Origin: Leucobacter sp042726155
Lineage (GTDB): Bacteria > Actinomycetota > Actinomycetes > Actinomycetales > Microbacteriaceae
Direction: 5' to 3'
Length of the DNA: 64,000 bases
Assembly (NCBI RefSeq): GCF_042726155.1
Contig: NZ_JBHXHV010000004.1
Coordinates: forward strand, 310,001-374,000
The notes under the pieces are model-generated. The model had not been told where the DNA came from. It saw only the letters and a program-made list of their open reading frames with translations, and searched no databases. The position numbers were made by a program, and so were the translations under genes. Position 1 is the first letter of the stretch, and every line of letters begins with the position of its first letter. Below are positions 50,350 to 59,113 of this stretch, in pieces.

Positions 50350-51978
50350 ATGAACGCAGCGATTACTCCAAGTGTCGTCGAGCACGAGATTCTGCTCTCG
50401 GAACTCGTGGCAAATCTCGAGGGAGATGTCGGGGTGCTGCTCGGCCCAGATAGTCGCGGGGCGGCTGCTTCCCACGACCGCTTCGTGCGCGGGGTCGAGT
50501 TTTACGACGCGTTCGGGGCCGACCCGACCGGTGCCGGGCTCTTGCTGCTCGTGCCTTCGCCCGACACGCTCTCCGTCGCCCGCATCACGTCGATTGCCGC
50601 TGACGTCGCGCAATCGTCGACGGCCGCGCTCGCCCTGAAGTGTCGATCCGAAGACGTCGACGTGCTCTCGGCGCTCGCCGCGCGCACGGGAGTCGCCATC
50701 ATTCGAGTCATGGATCACGTGAGCTGGCGCCTCTTCGACTCCATGCTCGCCCAGGTCTTCGGGGAGCGCCGACACACCGAAGATACCCACCGCAATACCG
50801 GCGTCGAGCCGCTGTTCGCGCTTGCGAACGAGCTCGCTGAGGTGTTCGGGGGGTCGGTAGCGATTGAGGATCTCGCGCGGCGCATCATCGCGTACTCTTC
50901 GGTGCCCGATCAGCTCATTGACCGGCTCCGCACCCAGGGTATCTTGACCAGGCAGGTTCCCGATTCGCCGTTCAACGACGACCAGTACCGCACCGTACTG
51001 AGGTCGGAGACGCCGATCAGGTACCCGCGACTCGATGACGAGGAGCCGCGCGTCGCCTTCGCGATCCGGGCCGGCGCGCTTCCCCTCGGCACGATTTGGG
51101 CGATTGACGCCACGGGAAGTACGCATCTGACGCCCGCGCAAGACACGCACATTCGGACGGCGGCGTCGGTGGCGGCAGCCCACCTGCTGAACGACATTCA
51201 CGCCCGCAAGACCACACAGATTCCGCGCGAGGCGCGGCTGCGCACGCTGCTCGACGGTACTGACGTGACGGGTTCCGAGCTCGCTGAGCTGGGGCACGAC
51301 GAGGAGCGCGGCAGTCAGCTCGTTGCGTTCGCGCCCGCCCAATCGGCGCCCGCGACGACGCTCGCCCAGCTTCGCTCGACGGTGCAGCGTCACCTGTCAC
51401 TGCACCGTCCCGAGTCAGTCACCGTCGTGCGCGGCGACCGCGTCTACGCGCTGGTCGCGCATCAACCAGCGCTGCCCGTGGCGCAGCTCATCGAACCGCT
51501 GCTACCCATCATCGACCGTCTCGTCGGCTTCGACACGCGGGTCGCACTGCCGGGAACCGCGCACCACTCCGGCGAGATATCATCTCACCGGCAGCTGGCC
51601 GACCGGCTGCTCGATACGGCCGCGCGGCACGCCCGCACCGTGACGTCGCGCATCGTCACCATCGAAAGCGTGCGCACGCTGCTCGTGCTGGAACGCGTCA
51701 ACGCCGTGTTCACCGCCGAACCGGCGCTGCGCTCGCCCCGTCTCGCAGCGCTCCTCGACGGCGACCCGCGCAGCGCCGAGATACTTGCCGCGTGGTGCGC
51801 GAACTTCGGCAACATCGCGCGCACCGCCCGGGCCCTGGGAGTGCACGAAAACACGGTGCGATATCGTGTGCGGCAGGCCGAAGAGAAATACGCGGTCGAC
51901 GTCACCACACCCGACGCGATACTCACGACCTGGCTGGAGCTGCGGGCGCTGCTCGCGAACGAGATGAGGGACGCATGA
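50350..51978 (+). CDS. PucR-family transcriptional regulator
   Basis: 542 aa. The C-terminal HTH_30 domain is clear: LAAWCANFGNIARTARALGV then HENTVRYRVRQAEEKY. Long N-terminal and GGDEF-like central sensory regions (EDLARRIIAYSSVPDQLIDR; VVRGDRVYALVAHQP). PucR proteins control uptake and catabolism of amino acids, purines or GABA in response to a metabolite. Leaderless ATG 50350. Divergent from lysA and overlapping the sirtuin start (ATGA). Confidence 0.9.
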   Translation: MNAAITPSVVEHEILLSELVANLEGDVGVLLGPDSRGAAASHDRFVRGVEFYDAFGADPTGAGLLLLVPSPDTLSVARITSIAADVAQSSTAALALKCRSEDVDVLSALAARTGVAIIRVMDHVSWRLFDSMLAQVFGERRHTEDTHRNTGVEPLFALANELAEVFGGSVAIEDLARRIIAYSSVPDQLIDRLRTQGILTRQVPDSPFNDDQYRTVLRSETPIRYPRLDDEEPRVAFAIRAGALPLGTIWAIDATGSTHLTPAQDTHIRTAASVAAAHLLNDIHARKTTQIPREARLRTLLDGTDVTGSELAELGHDEERGSQLVAFAPAQSAPATTLAQLRSTVQRHLSLHRPESVTVVRGDRVYALVAHQPALPVAQLIEPLLPIIDRLVGFDTRVALPGTAHHSGEISSHRQLADRLLDTAARHARTVTSRIVTIESVRTLLVLERVNAVFTAEPALRSPRLAALLDGDPRSAEILAAWCANFGNIARTARALGVHENTVRYRVRQAEEKYAVDVTTPDAILTTWLELRALLANEMRDA

Positions 51979-52853
51979 CCGATCCGGCTGCGGCAGGGCG
52001 GCCCGCTCCTGTCGCGAGCGACGCGTCGCCCGCAACCCTTGAGCGCCTCACCGATCTCTTTCAGGCGGCGCCCCTCGCCGTGCTCACCGGGGCGGGCATC
52101 AGCACCGACTCCGGCATTCCCGACTACCGCGGTGCCGGCAGCCCGCCGCGCACTCCGATGAGCATCACCCAGTTCATGCGTGACCCCGCATATCGCCGCC
52201 GCTTCTGGGCGGGCGCCAGGGTCGGCGCGCTGCGCGCTGCCGGGGTAACCCCGAACGCGGGTCACCGTGCGCTCGCGCGTTTCGAGGCGGCCGGGCTGAC
52301 CAACGGCGTGATCACGCAAAACGTCGACAACCTGCACCGGCTCGCGGGGTCTCAACGCGTCATCGAATTGCACGGCAACGGAGGCGTCATCCGCTGTACC
52401 GAGCACGGACACCGCTTCACGCGCGATGAAGTGCTCGGCTGGTTCGATGACCTCAACCCCGGATTCGCGGAGCGCAACGCAGCCGCCGAGATCGCCCCCG
52501 ACGGCGACGCAATCGTCGGCGATACCGACACCGTCACGGCGCCGAGTTGCCCGGAGTGCGGGTCGATCCTGCGCCCCGATGTCGTCTACTTCGGTGAGTT
52601 CGTGCCGAAACCCGTGTTCGAGGCGGCCGAGGCCCTCGTCGCCGGTGCAGGTGGTCTCCTGCTGATCGGCACGTCGCTCGCCGTGAACACGGGCATTCGG
52701 CTCGTCCACCGCGCGCAGCTGCGCGAGATCCCGATCGCCGTCATCAACCGCGGCCCGACCGCGGTCGACGCCCGCGACTCGGTGACGGTGCGCGTCGAGG
52801 GCGGAGCGGCCGAAACGCTAGCCGCCCTCGAACCCCTCCTCGCCGGCGGCTAA
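51975..52853 (+). CDS. Sir2-family NAD-dependent protein deacylase
   Basis: 292 aa. NAD site LTGAGISTDSGIPDYRGAGS, catalytic loop TQNVDNLHRLAGS with ELHGNGG, and LLIGTSLAVNTGIRLV. Closest in style to SIRT4-like class II sirtuins. Zinc ligands: CPEC is intact in the second pair, but the first pair reads CTEH instead of CxxC. Removes acyl groups from lysines with NAD. ATG overlaps the PucR-type gene, so it is co-expressed and could act on the locus's enzymes. Confidence 0.92.
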   Translation: MTDPAAAGRPAPVASDASPATLERLTDLFQAAPLAVLTGAGISTDSGIPDYRGAGSPPRTPMSITQFMRDPAYRRRFWAGARVGALRAAGVTPNAGHRALARFEAAGLTNGVITQNVDNLHRLAGSQRVIELHGNGGVIRCTEHGHRFTRDEVLGWFDDLNPGFAERNAAAEIAPDGDAIVGDTDTVTAPSCPECGSILRPDVVYFGEFVPKPVFEAAEALVAGAGGLLLIGTSLAVNTGIRLVHRAQLREIPIAVINRGPTAVDARDSVTVRVEGGAAETLAALEPLLAGG

Positions 52854-53166
52854 CGGCCCGGGCGCCGGCGCCCCCGGGTGGAGGGGGACGGCAAAACACG
52901 GGGGCCGGGCCGGTGAGGTGGGGGTGTGTGGGGGCGGTTCTCCGGCCCCGGCCGCCCGCCGGGCAGGCCCGCCCCGCCCCCGCCGCCGGCTACGGCCCGG
53001 GGCGCGGCCGCCCCCGGGTGGAGCCCCAACAAACTCCGTCTCTCAGGCGCTGAGAAGCGGAGTTTCTGTCGCCTCTTCACGCGGCCCGGGCCGCCGAGCT
53101 AGCGAGGCCCCCGGCCCCGCGCCGCCGCGCCCCGGGCCACCAGGCCCGAACCCGGATCTCCCGACC
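52854..53166. repeat. GC-rich intergenic region with direct repeat and family A copy 5
   Basis: 313 nt at the convergent end of the sirtuin and reductase genes. A roughly 30-bp GC-rich sequence occurs twice (about 52855-52883 and 52994-53023, both ending CCCCCGGGTGGAG). Copy 5 of palindrome family A has a decayed left arm (53020-53038) and an intact right arm (53058-53075). The remainder is low complexity; no gene is seen. Confidence 0.7.
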
Positions 53167-54567
53167 CTATTCCCCCCGGGAGATCCGGGTCATCTCGTCG
53201 CGCGGCACTACCTTGATGCGGGTGCGGCCGTGCGGTTCGCCAAGGGCGAGTTCGTGTTCGTCGAGGCGATGCCAGCCCTCGATCGTCGTGTAGGGCACGC
53301 CGCGCGCCTCGAGCAGCGCGGGAATCGCGAGCGGCTCTGGGTCTTCGGGCGTCCACAGGTCTGCGCGATCCTCGAGCAGGCACTCGAGCGTCTCCATTGC
53401 GTCAGACTTCGTGTGTCCGATGAGGCCTACGGGGCCGCGCTTGATCCAGCCGGTCGCGTAGATCCCAGGAATGTGCTGCCCCTCAAGATCGAGCACGCGG
53501 CCCTGCGCGTTCGGGATCACGCCCTTCGCGTCGTCGAACGGAATCTCGTCGAGCGGAGACCCGAGGTAACCGACCGCGCGGTACAGCGACTGCATCGGGA
53601 TCACCTCGAACTCGCCGGTGTCGATGATGCCACCCTGGCCATCGGGCGCCGTGCGCTCGATCTTGAGCCCGGCGACGCGACCGTCTTCGACGACGACCTC
53701 GACGGGCTTGGACCAGAAGTGCAGGTGCAGTCGGCGTGACGCCGGAGCGACGTCTCCGGCTTCGCGGGCGCGCTGCTCGTCGCGCCACTTGTCCATGATG
53801 CGGGTCATCACGATGACCTGCTTGTTCTTCGCGAGCGTCTCGTCGGCGTAGGCGTCGTCGTGCGCAAAATCGCGCTCGTCGATCACCATGTCGACGTCGC
53901 GCACCTCGCCGAGTTCGCGCAGTTCGAGCGGCGTGAACTTCACGTACTTCGGGCCGCGGCGACCGAACAGGTGCAGTTCTTCAATGGGGTTCGCGGCGAG
54001 CCCCTCGTGCACATTCTGTGGAATCTCGGTCGGCAGCAGGTCTTCCGCGTGCTTAATCAGCATGCGCGAAACATCGAGCGCCACGTTGCCGTTACCGACC
54101 ACTCCCACCGAGCGCGCCTCGAGCGGCCAGGTGCGGGGCACATCGGGGTGGCCGTCAAACCAGCTGACGAAATCGGCGGCTCCGTACGACCCGTCAGCGT
54201 CGATGCCGGGGATCGCGAGCGCGGCGTCGCGGATCGCTCCCGTTGAGAAGATCACCGCGTGGTAGTGACGCTTCAGATCGGCGAGCGTGATGTCTTGCCC
54301 GTAGCGCACGTTGCCGAAGTAACGAATCGTGTCGTCGCCGGTCTCGCCCGAGCTCGCGCGATCGAGCACGTCGCGCAGAGCGGTGATGATGCCTTTGATG
54401 CGCGGGTGGTCCGGCGAGACGCCGTAACGGACCAGGCCGTAGGGCGCCGGAAGCTGCTCGAAGAGATCGATCTCGACCGCGAAGTCGCGTTCCGCCTTCA
54501 GTAGCAGGTCGGCCGCGTAGATTCCCGCGGGCCCTGCTCCAACAATCGCCAGTCTCATCTTGCTCAT
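53167..54567 (-). CDS. Ferredoxin/adrenodoxin-type NADP reductase (FprA-like)
   Basis: 466 aa. FAD-binding LAIVGAGPAGIYAADLLLKA, PYGLVRYGVSPDHPRIK, NADP-binding VGVVGNGNVALDVSRML and the C-terminal GYLGSPLDEIPFDD..IYATGWIKRGPVGLIG. This is the mammalian adrenodoxin-reductase-like FprA group of actinobacteria, which moves electrons between NADPH and ferredoxins. ATG 54567 has GGAAGGAAG ten nt upstream. Directly downstream of the menaquinone block on the same strand but separated by about 140 nt. Confidence 0.93.
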   Translation of the reverse strand: MSKMRLAIVGAGPAGIYAADLLLKAERDFAVEIDLFEQLPAPYGLVRYGVSPDHPRIKGIITALRDVLDRASSGETGDDTIRYFGNVRYGQDITLADLKRHYHAVIFSTGAIRDAALAIPGIDADGSYGAADFVSWFDGHPDVPRTWPLEARSVGVVGNGNVALDVSRMLIKHAEDLLPTEIPQNVHEGLAANPIEELHLFGRRGPKYVKFTPLELRELGEVRDVDMVIDERDFAHDDAYADETLAKNKQVIVMTRIMDKWRDEQRAREAGDVAPASRRLHLHFWSKPVEVVVEDGRVAGLKIERTAPDGQGGIIDTGEFEVIPMQSLYRAVGYLGSPLDEIPFDDAKGVIPNAQGRVLDLEGQHIPGIYATGWIKRGPVGLIGHTKSDAMETLECLLEDRADLWTPEDPEPLAIPALLEARGVPYTTIEGWHRLDEHELALGEPHGRTRIKVVPRDEMTRISRGE

Positions 54568-54704
54568 CGCGCTAGTACTTCCTTCCGTTCCCCGAACGGT
54601 ATTCTCCGCGGGGATTGAGAGACTCGGGTGGTGCGGTCGTGCAGTCGTGCGGTGCTGCGTGCCTTGCACGAAGCCGGGGCAGACACCGGGCCGAAGCCCG
54701 GCGC

Positions 54705-55763
54705 TCAGCCTTCGCGGTTGACGATCGAATCGGCCATGCGCTCAAGGGCGCGTTTCACCGACGACTTCGGCAGCACGTCGAGCGCTGCCACGGCTTCCTC
54801 GGCCCACCGATGCGCGGTGGCCTCGGTTTCGCGGGTGACGTCGTGGGTTTGCAGCGCACGCACCTCGGGATCGAGCAGCGCGGGATCGGCGCCCTTCTCG
54901 ATCTCAGCAACACCGGCTTGAATGCGCGCGAGCAGGGCGGCATCGTCTGCGTTGCCGGCGGCAGCGCGCTCCTGCAGCAGCAGATACGGCAGCGTGACGA
55001 CTCCCGCGCGCAGATCGGTGCCGGCGCGCTTGCCCGTCTGCTCCGACTTGGGCGAGAGGTCGATGACGTCGTCGATCAGCTGGAACGCGACGCCGATGCG
55101 CTCACCGTACTCGGTGACGGGATCGGCGAACTCTGCCGGCGCGTTGCCGAACATGACGCCCATGCGCGCGGCCGTCGAGATAAGCGCGCCCGTCTTGTCG
55201 GCGAGCACCTGAATGTAGTGAGCTTTCGGATCGTCGCCCTCCTGCGGCCCCACGGTCTCGTGCAGCTGCCCCAGGCAGAGGCGCTCGAACGTGCGCGCCT
55301 GCAGCAGGATCGCGTCTTCGCCCATGCCTGACACGAGCGACGACGCGCGAGCGAAGAGCAGGTCACCGGCGAGGATCGCTACCGAGTTCGACCACACCGT
55401 CTGCGCGGCGGCAACGCCTCGACGCAGCTTCGCGTCGTCCATGACGTCGTCGTGGTACAGCGACGCGAGGTGCGTCATCTCAACGGCCTCAGCGGCGCGA
55501 CGCACGAATTCGTTGGGGCCGGAACCGAGCTCGCTCGTGAGCAGAGTGAGCATGGGACGGATCCGCTTTCCGCCCGCCCCCATCAGGTAGCGCGCGGGCG
55601 CATCCGCGACAGGTGAGGCGAAGCGGAGGTGCTCGAGCAGCTCTGATTCGACGATTTCAAGCTGCTGCTGGATCTCTTTGGCGTGCTTGCGGTCGGCAGC
55701 GCCGCGGAAGAGGCGCATCGGCAGCGCCTGTGTCGCGGTGTCTTCGGCCAAGGGGCGACTCAC
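54705..55763 (-). CDS. Polyprenyl diphosphate synthase (menaquinone side chain)
   Basis: 352 aa. Trans-prenyltransferase: first Asp-rich motif LYHDDVMDD, second motif FQLIDDVIDL, GGKRIRPML near the N-terminus and KTGALISTAARMG. Makes the long isoprenoid tail (hepta- to nonaprenyl class; length cannot be told). GTG start overlaps the menG stop (GTGA), consistent with supply of the menaquinone tail. Confidence 0.93.
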   Translation of the reverse strand: MSRPLAEDTATQALPMRLFRGAADRKHAKEIQQQLEIVESELLEHLRFASPVADAPARYLMGAGGKRIRPMLTLLTSELGSGPNEFVRRAAEAVEMTHLASLYHDDVMDDAKLRRGVAAAQTVWSNSVAILAGDLLFARASSLVSGMGEDAILLQARTFERLCLGQLHETVGPQEGDDPKAHYIQVLADKTGALISTAARMGVMFGNAPAEFADPVTEYGERIGVAFQLIDDVIDLSPKSEQTGKRAGTDLRAGVVTLPYLLLQERAAAGNADDAALLARIQAGVAEIEKGADPALLDPEVRALQTHDVTRETEATAHRWAEEAVAALDVLPKSSVKRALERMADSIVNREG

Positions 55764-56767
55764 TGTGCGGCTCCGGCTCCAGTTTCAGGCGCGGGCTTCG
55801 GCGCGGCGGGCTTCTTGGATGCCGCTGGCTTCGGCGTAGCGGGCTTCGCCGTAGCTGGCTTCGGCGCGGCAGGCTTCTTCGTCGCAGCGGGCTTCGCAGC
55901 GACTGGCTTCGCTGCGGCCGGCTTCTTCGCAGCCGCAGGCTTCTTCGCGGCAGCGGGCTTCTTCGCCGCAGCGGGCTTCTCAGCCACCGCGGGCTTCTCA
56001 GCCGCAGCGGGCTTCTCAGCCACCGCGGGCTTCTCAGCCGCCGCAGGCTTTGCCACTTCCCGCGGCACGAACCCGCGGTGCAGCGCCACAATGCCGAACG
56101 TCAGGTTGCGGTAGGCGACGCGCTCGAGACCGGCCTCGCGCATCCACGCGGCGAGCTCATCCTGGGCCGGCCATTTTTCAATTGACTCGTTAAGGTAGCG
56201 ATACGCGGCTGCCGCGTCGCGATTGATGGCCCCCGCAACGCGCGGCAGCACGTGGCGACCGTAGAACGCATAGGGACCGCGCACCACTGCGGACGGCGGA
56301 GTTGAGAACTCCGCGATAACGACGCGGCCACCCGGCTTGACGACGCGTCGCATTTCACGCAGCACCGCCTTCGGATCGCTCACGTTGCGCAGGCCGTACG
56401 AGATCGTGGCAGCATCAAACGAGTCGTCTTCGAACGGCAGCTCAGTCGCGTCGGCCCACTGAAACTCGATCAGGTCGTTGTGCCCGTAGCGATTGCGCCC
56501 CTCGGCGAGCATGCCCTCCGAGAAGTCGGCAGCGACGACGTGCGCACCGTGCGCCGCGATCGCAGCAGACGAAGTGCCGGTGCCGGCCGCGAGGTCGAGC
56601 ACGCGCATGCCCTTTCGCGGCGCGATCGCCTTCGTCGTCGCGATGCGCCAGAGACGATCATTGCCGACGGTGAGCACATCGTTGATCAGGTCGTATCGCG
56701 GCGAGACCTCATCGAACATTGCGGAAACGTCGGCGGCGTGCTTGGTTGCGGTATCGGGGCGGGTCAC
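55760..56767 (-). CDS. menG: Demethylmenaquinone methyltransferase with Lys/Ala/Pro-rich C-terminal tail
   Basis: 335 aa. Residues 1-238 are a standard UbiE/MenG methyltransferase: FDEVSPRYDLINDVLTVGND, SAM loop VLDLAAGTGTSS, ATISYGLRNVSDPKAVLREM and MREAGLERVAYRNLTFGI. It methylates demethylmenaquinone with SAM. Residues 239-335 are an extra tail of AEKPAAAEKP and AKKPAAAKKP-type repeats, basic, proline-rich and resembling histone-H1-like tails. GTG 56767, 6 nt after TACGAT, is the leaderless start. Divergent from menF; overlaps the prenyl synthase. Confidence 0.92.
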   Translation of the reverse strand: MTRPDTATKHAADVSAMFDEVSPRYDLINDVLTVGNDRLWRIATTKAIAPRKGMRVLDLAAGTGTSSAAIAAHGAHVVAADFSEGMLAEGRNRYGHNDLIEFQWADATELPFEDDSFDAATISYGLRNVSDPKAVLREMRRVVKPGGRVVIAEFSTPPSAVVRGPYAFYGRHVLPRVAGAINRDAAAAYRYLNESIEKWPAQDELAAWMREAGLERVAYRNLTFGIVALHRGFVPREVAKPAAAEKPAVAEKPAAAEKPAVAEKPAAAKKPAAAKKPAAAKKPAAAKPVAAKPAATKKPAAPKPATAKPATPKPAASKKPAAPKPAPETGAGAAQ

Positions 56768-56773
56768 TCCCCC

Positions 56774-56779
56774 ATCGTA
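56774..56779 (-). promoter_or_regulatory. -10 element for menG leaderless transcript
   Basis: TACGAT on the minus strand, 6 nt before GTG 56767. Confidence 0.6.
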
Positions 56780-56852
56780 TCCCGAACCGCTATGCATCTC
56801 CTGGGGTATCGGGCGCGATCGGCCGAACAGGAAAGCAGCCAGGCAGGAGGAG

Positions 56853-56858
56853 TAGATT
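56853..56858 (+). promoter_or_regulatory. -10 element for menF leaderless transcript
   Basis: TAGATT, 6 nt before GTG 56865. Confidence 0.55.
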
Positions 56859-56864
56859 GGCACG

Positions 56865-58145
56865 GTGACGAGCACTCCCCTGGCGCCCCGCCTGCGCGCG
56901 ACGACTCGGCCTCTGGAGCACACCCCCGATCTGCTCGCGCTGGCCGATTCGAGCGCCCCCCTTCTCTGGACCCGCGGCGACCGCGGCTGCGTCGGCATCG
57001 GCGAAACGCTGCGCCTGACCTTTACGGGAGCAGACCGTTTCAGCGAGGCCGCGGCAGCCTGGCGCAGGATCGCCGCGGCGGCGACCATCGACGACCCCGT
57101 GCGCATGCCCGGCTCAGGTCTCGTCGCGCTCGGCTCATTCGCGTTCTCCGACCACAGCGTCGCCGAGAGCGTGTTCATCGTTCCGCGGCTCCTGATCGCC
57201 CGTCATCGTGGACAGGCCTGGATCACGGAGATCACACCCGCCGATGCCGATCCCGCACAGCTTGTCGTTCCCGAAGCCCGCGAGCCCGGAGCGTGGCCGG
57301 GGGCCGAGCTGCGAGACCGAGTGCTGCTCGACGGCGGCGATTCAGTGGCATCGTACGTCGCCGGCGTGCGCGAGGCTGGCGCGCGCATCGCGCGGGGTGA
57401 GTTCGAAAAGGTAGTGCTCGCGCGCCAGCTCGAGGGCACGCTGCCCGAGGCGTCTGATGTACGGGTGCCTCTGAAGCGCCTCGCCGATCAGTATCTCGAC
57501 TGCTGGACGTTCGCCGTTGACGGCCTGATCGGTGCAAGCCCCGAGACGCTGATCCGCTCTACGGGCGGCGCAGTTTCGGCTCGCGTGCTCGCGGGTACCC
57601 GCGGTCGGCACGCGGACGACCCGCAGCGCGACCTCCGCGCTCGCGACGAGTTGCTCACGAGCGCCAAAGAGCAGCACGAGCACTCGTTTGCGGTGCAGAG
57701 CGTCGTGACCGCACTGTCGCCGTACGTACGCGAGCTGCACACGAGCGAAGAGCCGTTTCCGCTGCAATTGCCGAACGTGTGGCATCTCGCGACCGACCTC
57801 GGCGCTGCACTCGGCGAGGAAAGCTCGGCGATTGAACTCGTCGGCGCCCTCCACCCAACCGCCGCCGTCGCAGGCACCCCCACGTCGACCGCCGTTGCAG
57901 CGATCGCAGAGCTCGAGCCCTTCGATCGCGGGCGGTACTCGGGCGCCGTGGGGTGGATCGACGCCGCCGGAGACGGCGAGTGGGTCATCGCCCTGCGCTG
58001 CGCTCAACTCGGTGACGCGGTCGACGGATCGCGATCGATCGTTGCGAGCGCGGGTGGCGGCATCGTCGCCGGATCAGACCCCACCCACGAACTCGGCGAA
58101 ACGATCTCGAAGTTCCGCCCCATCACTGAGGCGTTCGCCCAATAG
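56865..58145 (+). CDS. menF: Isochorismate synthase
   Basis: 426 aa. Chorismate-utilising fold: EFEKVVLARQLEG, FAVDGLIGASPETLIRSTGG, VLAGTRGRHADDPQRDLRAR, SKEQHEHSF-like segment (LLTSAKEQHEHSFAVQSV), GALHPTAAVAGTPT and YSGAVGWIDAAGDGEWVIAL. Converts chorismate to isochorismate, the first menaquinone step. GTG start is leaderless. Divergent from menG; ends 24 nt before the convergent PPK2 gene. Confidence 0.94.
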   Translation: MTSTPLAPRLRATTRPLEHTPDLLALADSSAPLLWTRGDRGCVGIGETLRLTFTGADRFSEAAAAWRRIAAAATIDDPVRMPGSGLVALGSFAFSDHSVAESVFIVPRLLIARHRGQAWITEITPADADPAQLVVPEAREPGAWPGAELRDRVLLDGGDSVASYVAGVREAGARIARGEFEKVVLARQLEGTLPEASDVRVPLKRLADQYLDCWTFAVDGLIGASPETLIRSTGGAVSARVLAGTRGRHADDPQRDLRARDELLTSAKEQHEHSFAVQSVVTALSPYVRELHTSEEPFPLQLPNVWHLATDLGAALGEESSAIELVGALHPTAAVAGTPTSTAVAAIAELEPFDRGRYSGAVGWIDAAGDGEWVIALRCAQLGDAVDGSRSIVASAGGGIVAGSDPTHELGETISKFRPITEAFAQ

Positions 58146-58169
58146 GTCGGGCCAGGCGCCCGCCAGCGG

Positions 58170-59039
58170 CTACGGCCAGCGCAGGTCTTGCGAGTCGACC
58201 ACGCGCTGCCGCTCGGCCGCCGCGTCGAAGTCGGGTTCCGGCCAGTGCGGGCTGAGCGCCACAAGCTCCGAAATTACGATGCGCTGCACAGCGGCGCGTG
58301 CGTACCACTTCGAGTTCGCCGGGACCACGTACCAGGGCGCCTCGTCTGAGTCGGTGCGCTCGATCGCGGTTTGGAACGCGGCCATGTACTCAGCCCAGTG
58401 CAGCCGCTCGTCGACGTCGCCGGGGTTGTACTTCCAGTGCTTTGCGGGGTCGTTGAGGCGAGACAGCAGGCGTTCGGCCTGCTCTTCAGGCGAGATGTGC
58501 AGCATGATCTTCACGACGCGCACACCGGCGGCCGTGATCCTCCGCTCGAAATCGACGATCGCGCCGTAGCGTCGCTCGATCTCGTCGGCCGGGGCAAACT
58601 GGCGCACTTTTTGGATCAGCACATCTTCGTAGTGCGACCGGTCGAACACCCCGATCACGCCTGGCCCGGGCACGCGAGGCTCGACGCGCCACAGAAAGTC
58701 GTGGGCGCGCTCCTCGTCAGTGGGAGATTTGAACGAGGTGAGCTCGAGTCCGTAGGGCTCAGTCTGACCGAAGACGTGATTGACGACGCCGCCCTTGCCC
58801 GCGGCGTCCATGGCCTGCAGCACGACGAGCAGGCGGTCGGGCGCCCCGAGTCGACTCTGCGCGAAGAGTTTTTCTTGCAGTTCACGCAGCTCTTGGGCGG
58901 CGCGAGTGAGTTCTTTCGCGCCATCGCGCTTATGAGCGTCCGTGCCGGGCTTTGCGCCAGGATCGACCTCGCTGAGCGTGAACCCGGGGCGCACCCGTAG
59001 CAGCTCGGCGACCTCATCAGTCCAGAACGTCGTCGTCAT
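58170..59039 (-). CDS. Polyphosphate kinase 2 family phosphotransferase
   Basis: 289 aa. Walker A LQAMDAAGKGG, lid-module PYGLELTSFKSPTDEERAHD, Walker B GVFDRSHYEDVLI and KHWKYNPGDVDERLHWAEYM. PPK2 enzymes use polyphosphate to phosphorylate nucleotides (ADP or AMP). GAGGAGA precedes ATG 59039. It lies between menF and menD but has no evident link to menaquinone. Confidence 0.92.
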   Translation of the reverse strand: MTTTFWTDEVAELLRVRPGFTLSEVDPGAKPGTDAHKRDGAKELTRAAQELRELQEKLFAQSRLGAPDRLLVVLQAMDAAGKGGVVNHVFGQTEPYGLELTSFKSPTDEERAHDFLWRVEPRVPGPGVIGVFDRSHYEDVLIQKVRQFAPADEIERRYGAIVDFERRITAAGVRVVKIMLHISPEEQAERLLSRLNDPAKHWKYNPGDVDERLHWAEYMAAFQTAIERTDSDEAPWYVVPANSKWYARAAVQRIVISELVALSPHWPEPDFDAAAERQRVVDSQDLRWP

Positions 59040-59113
59040 CGTGTCTCCTCACGTCACGGGCGCGTTCTACTCTATGGGTTTCCTGGTGGGGGCTCGTAGC
59101 TATGGGCTCCCGG

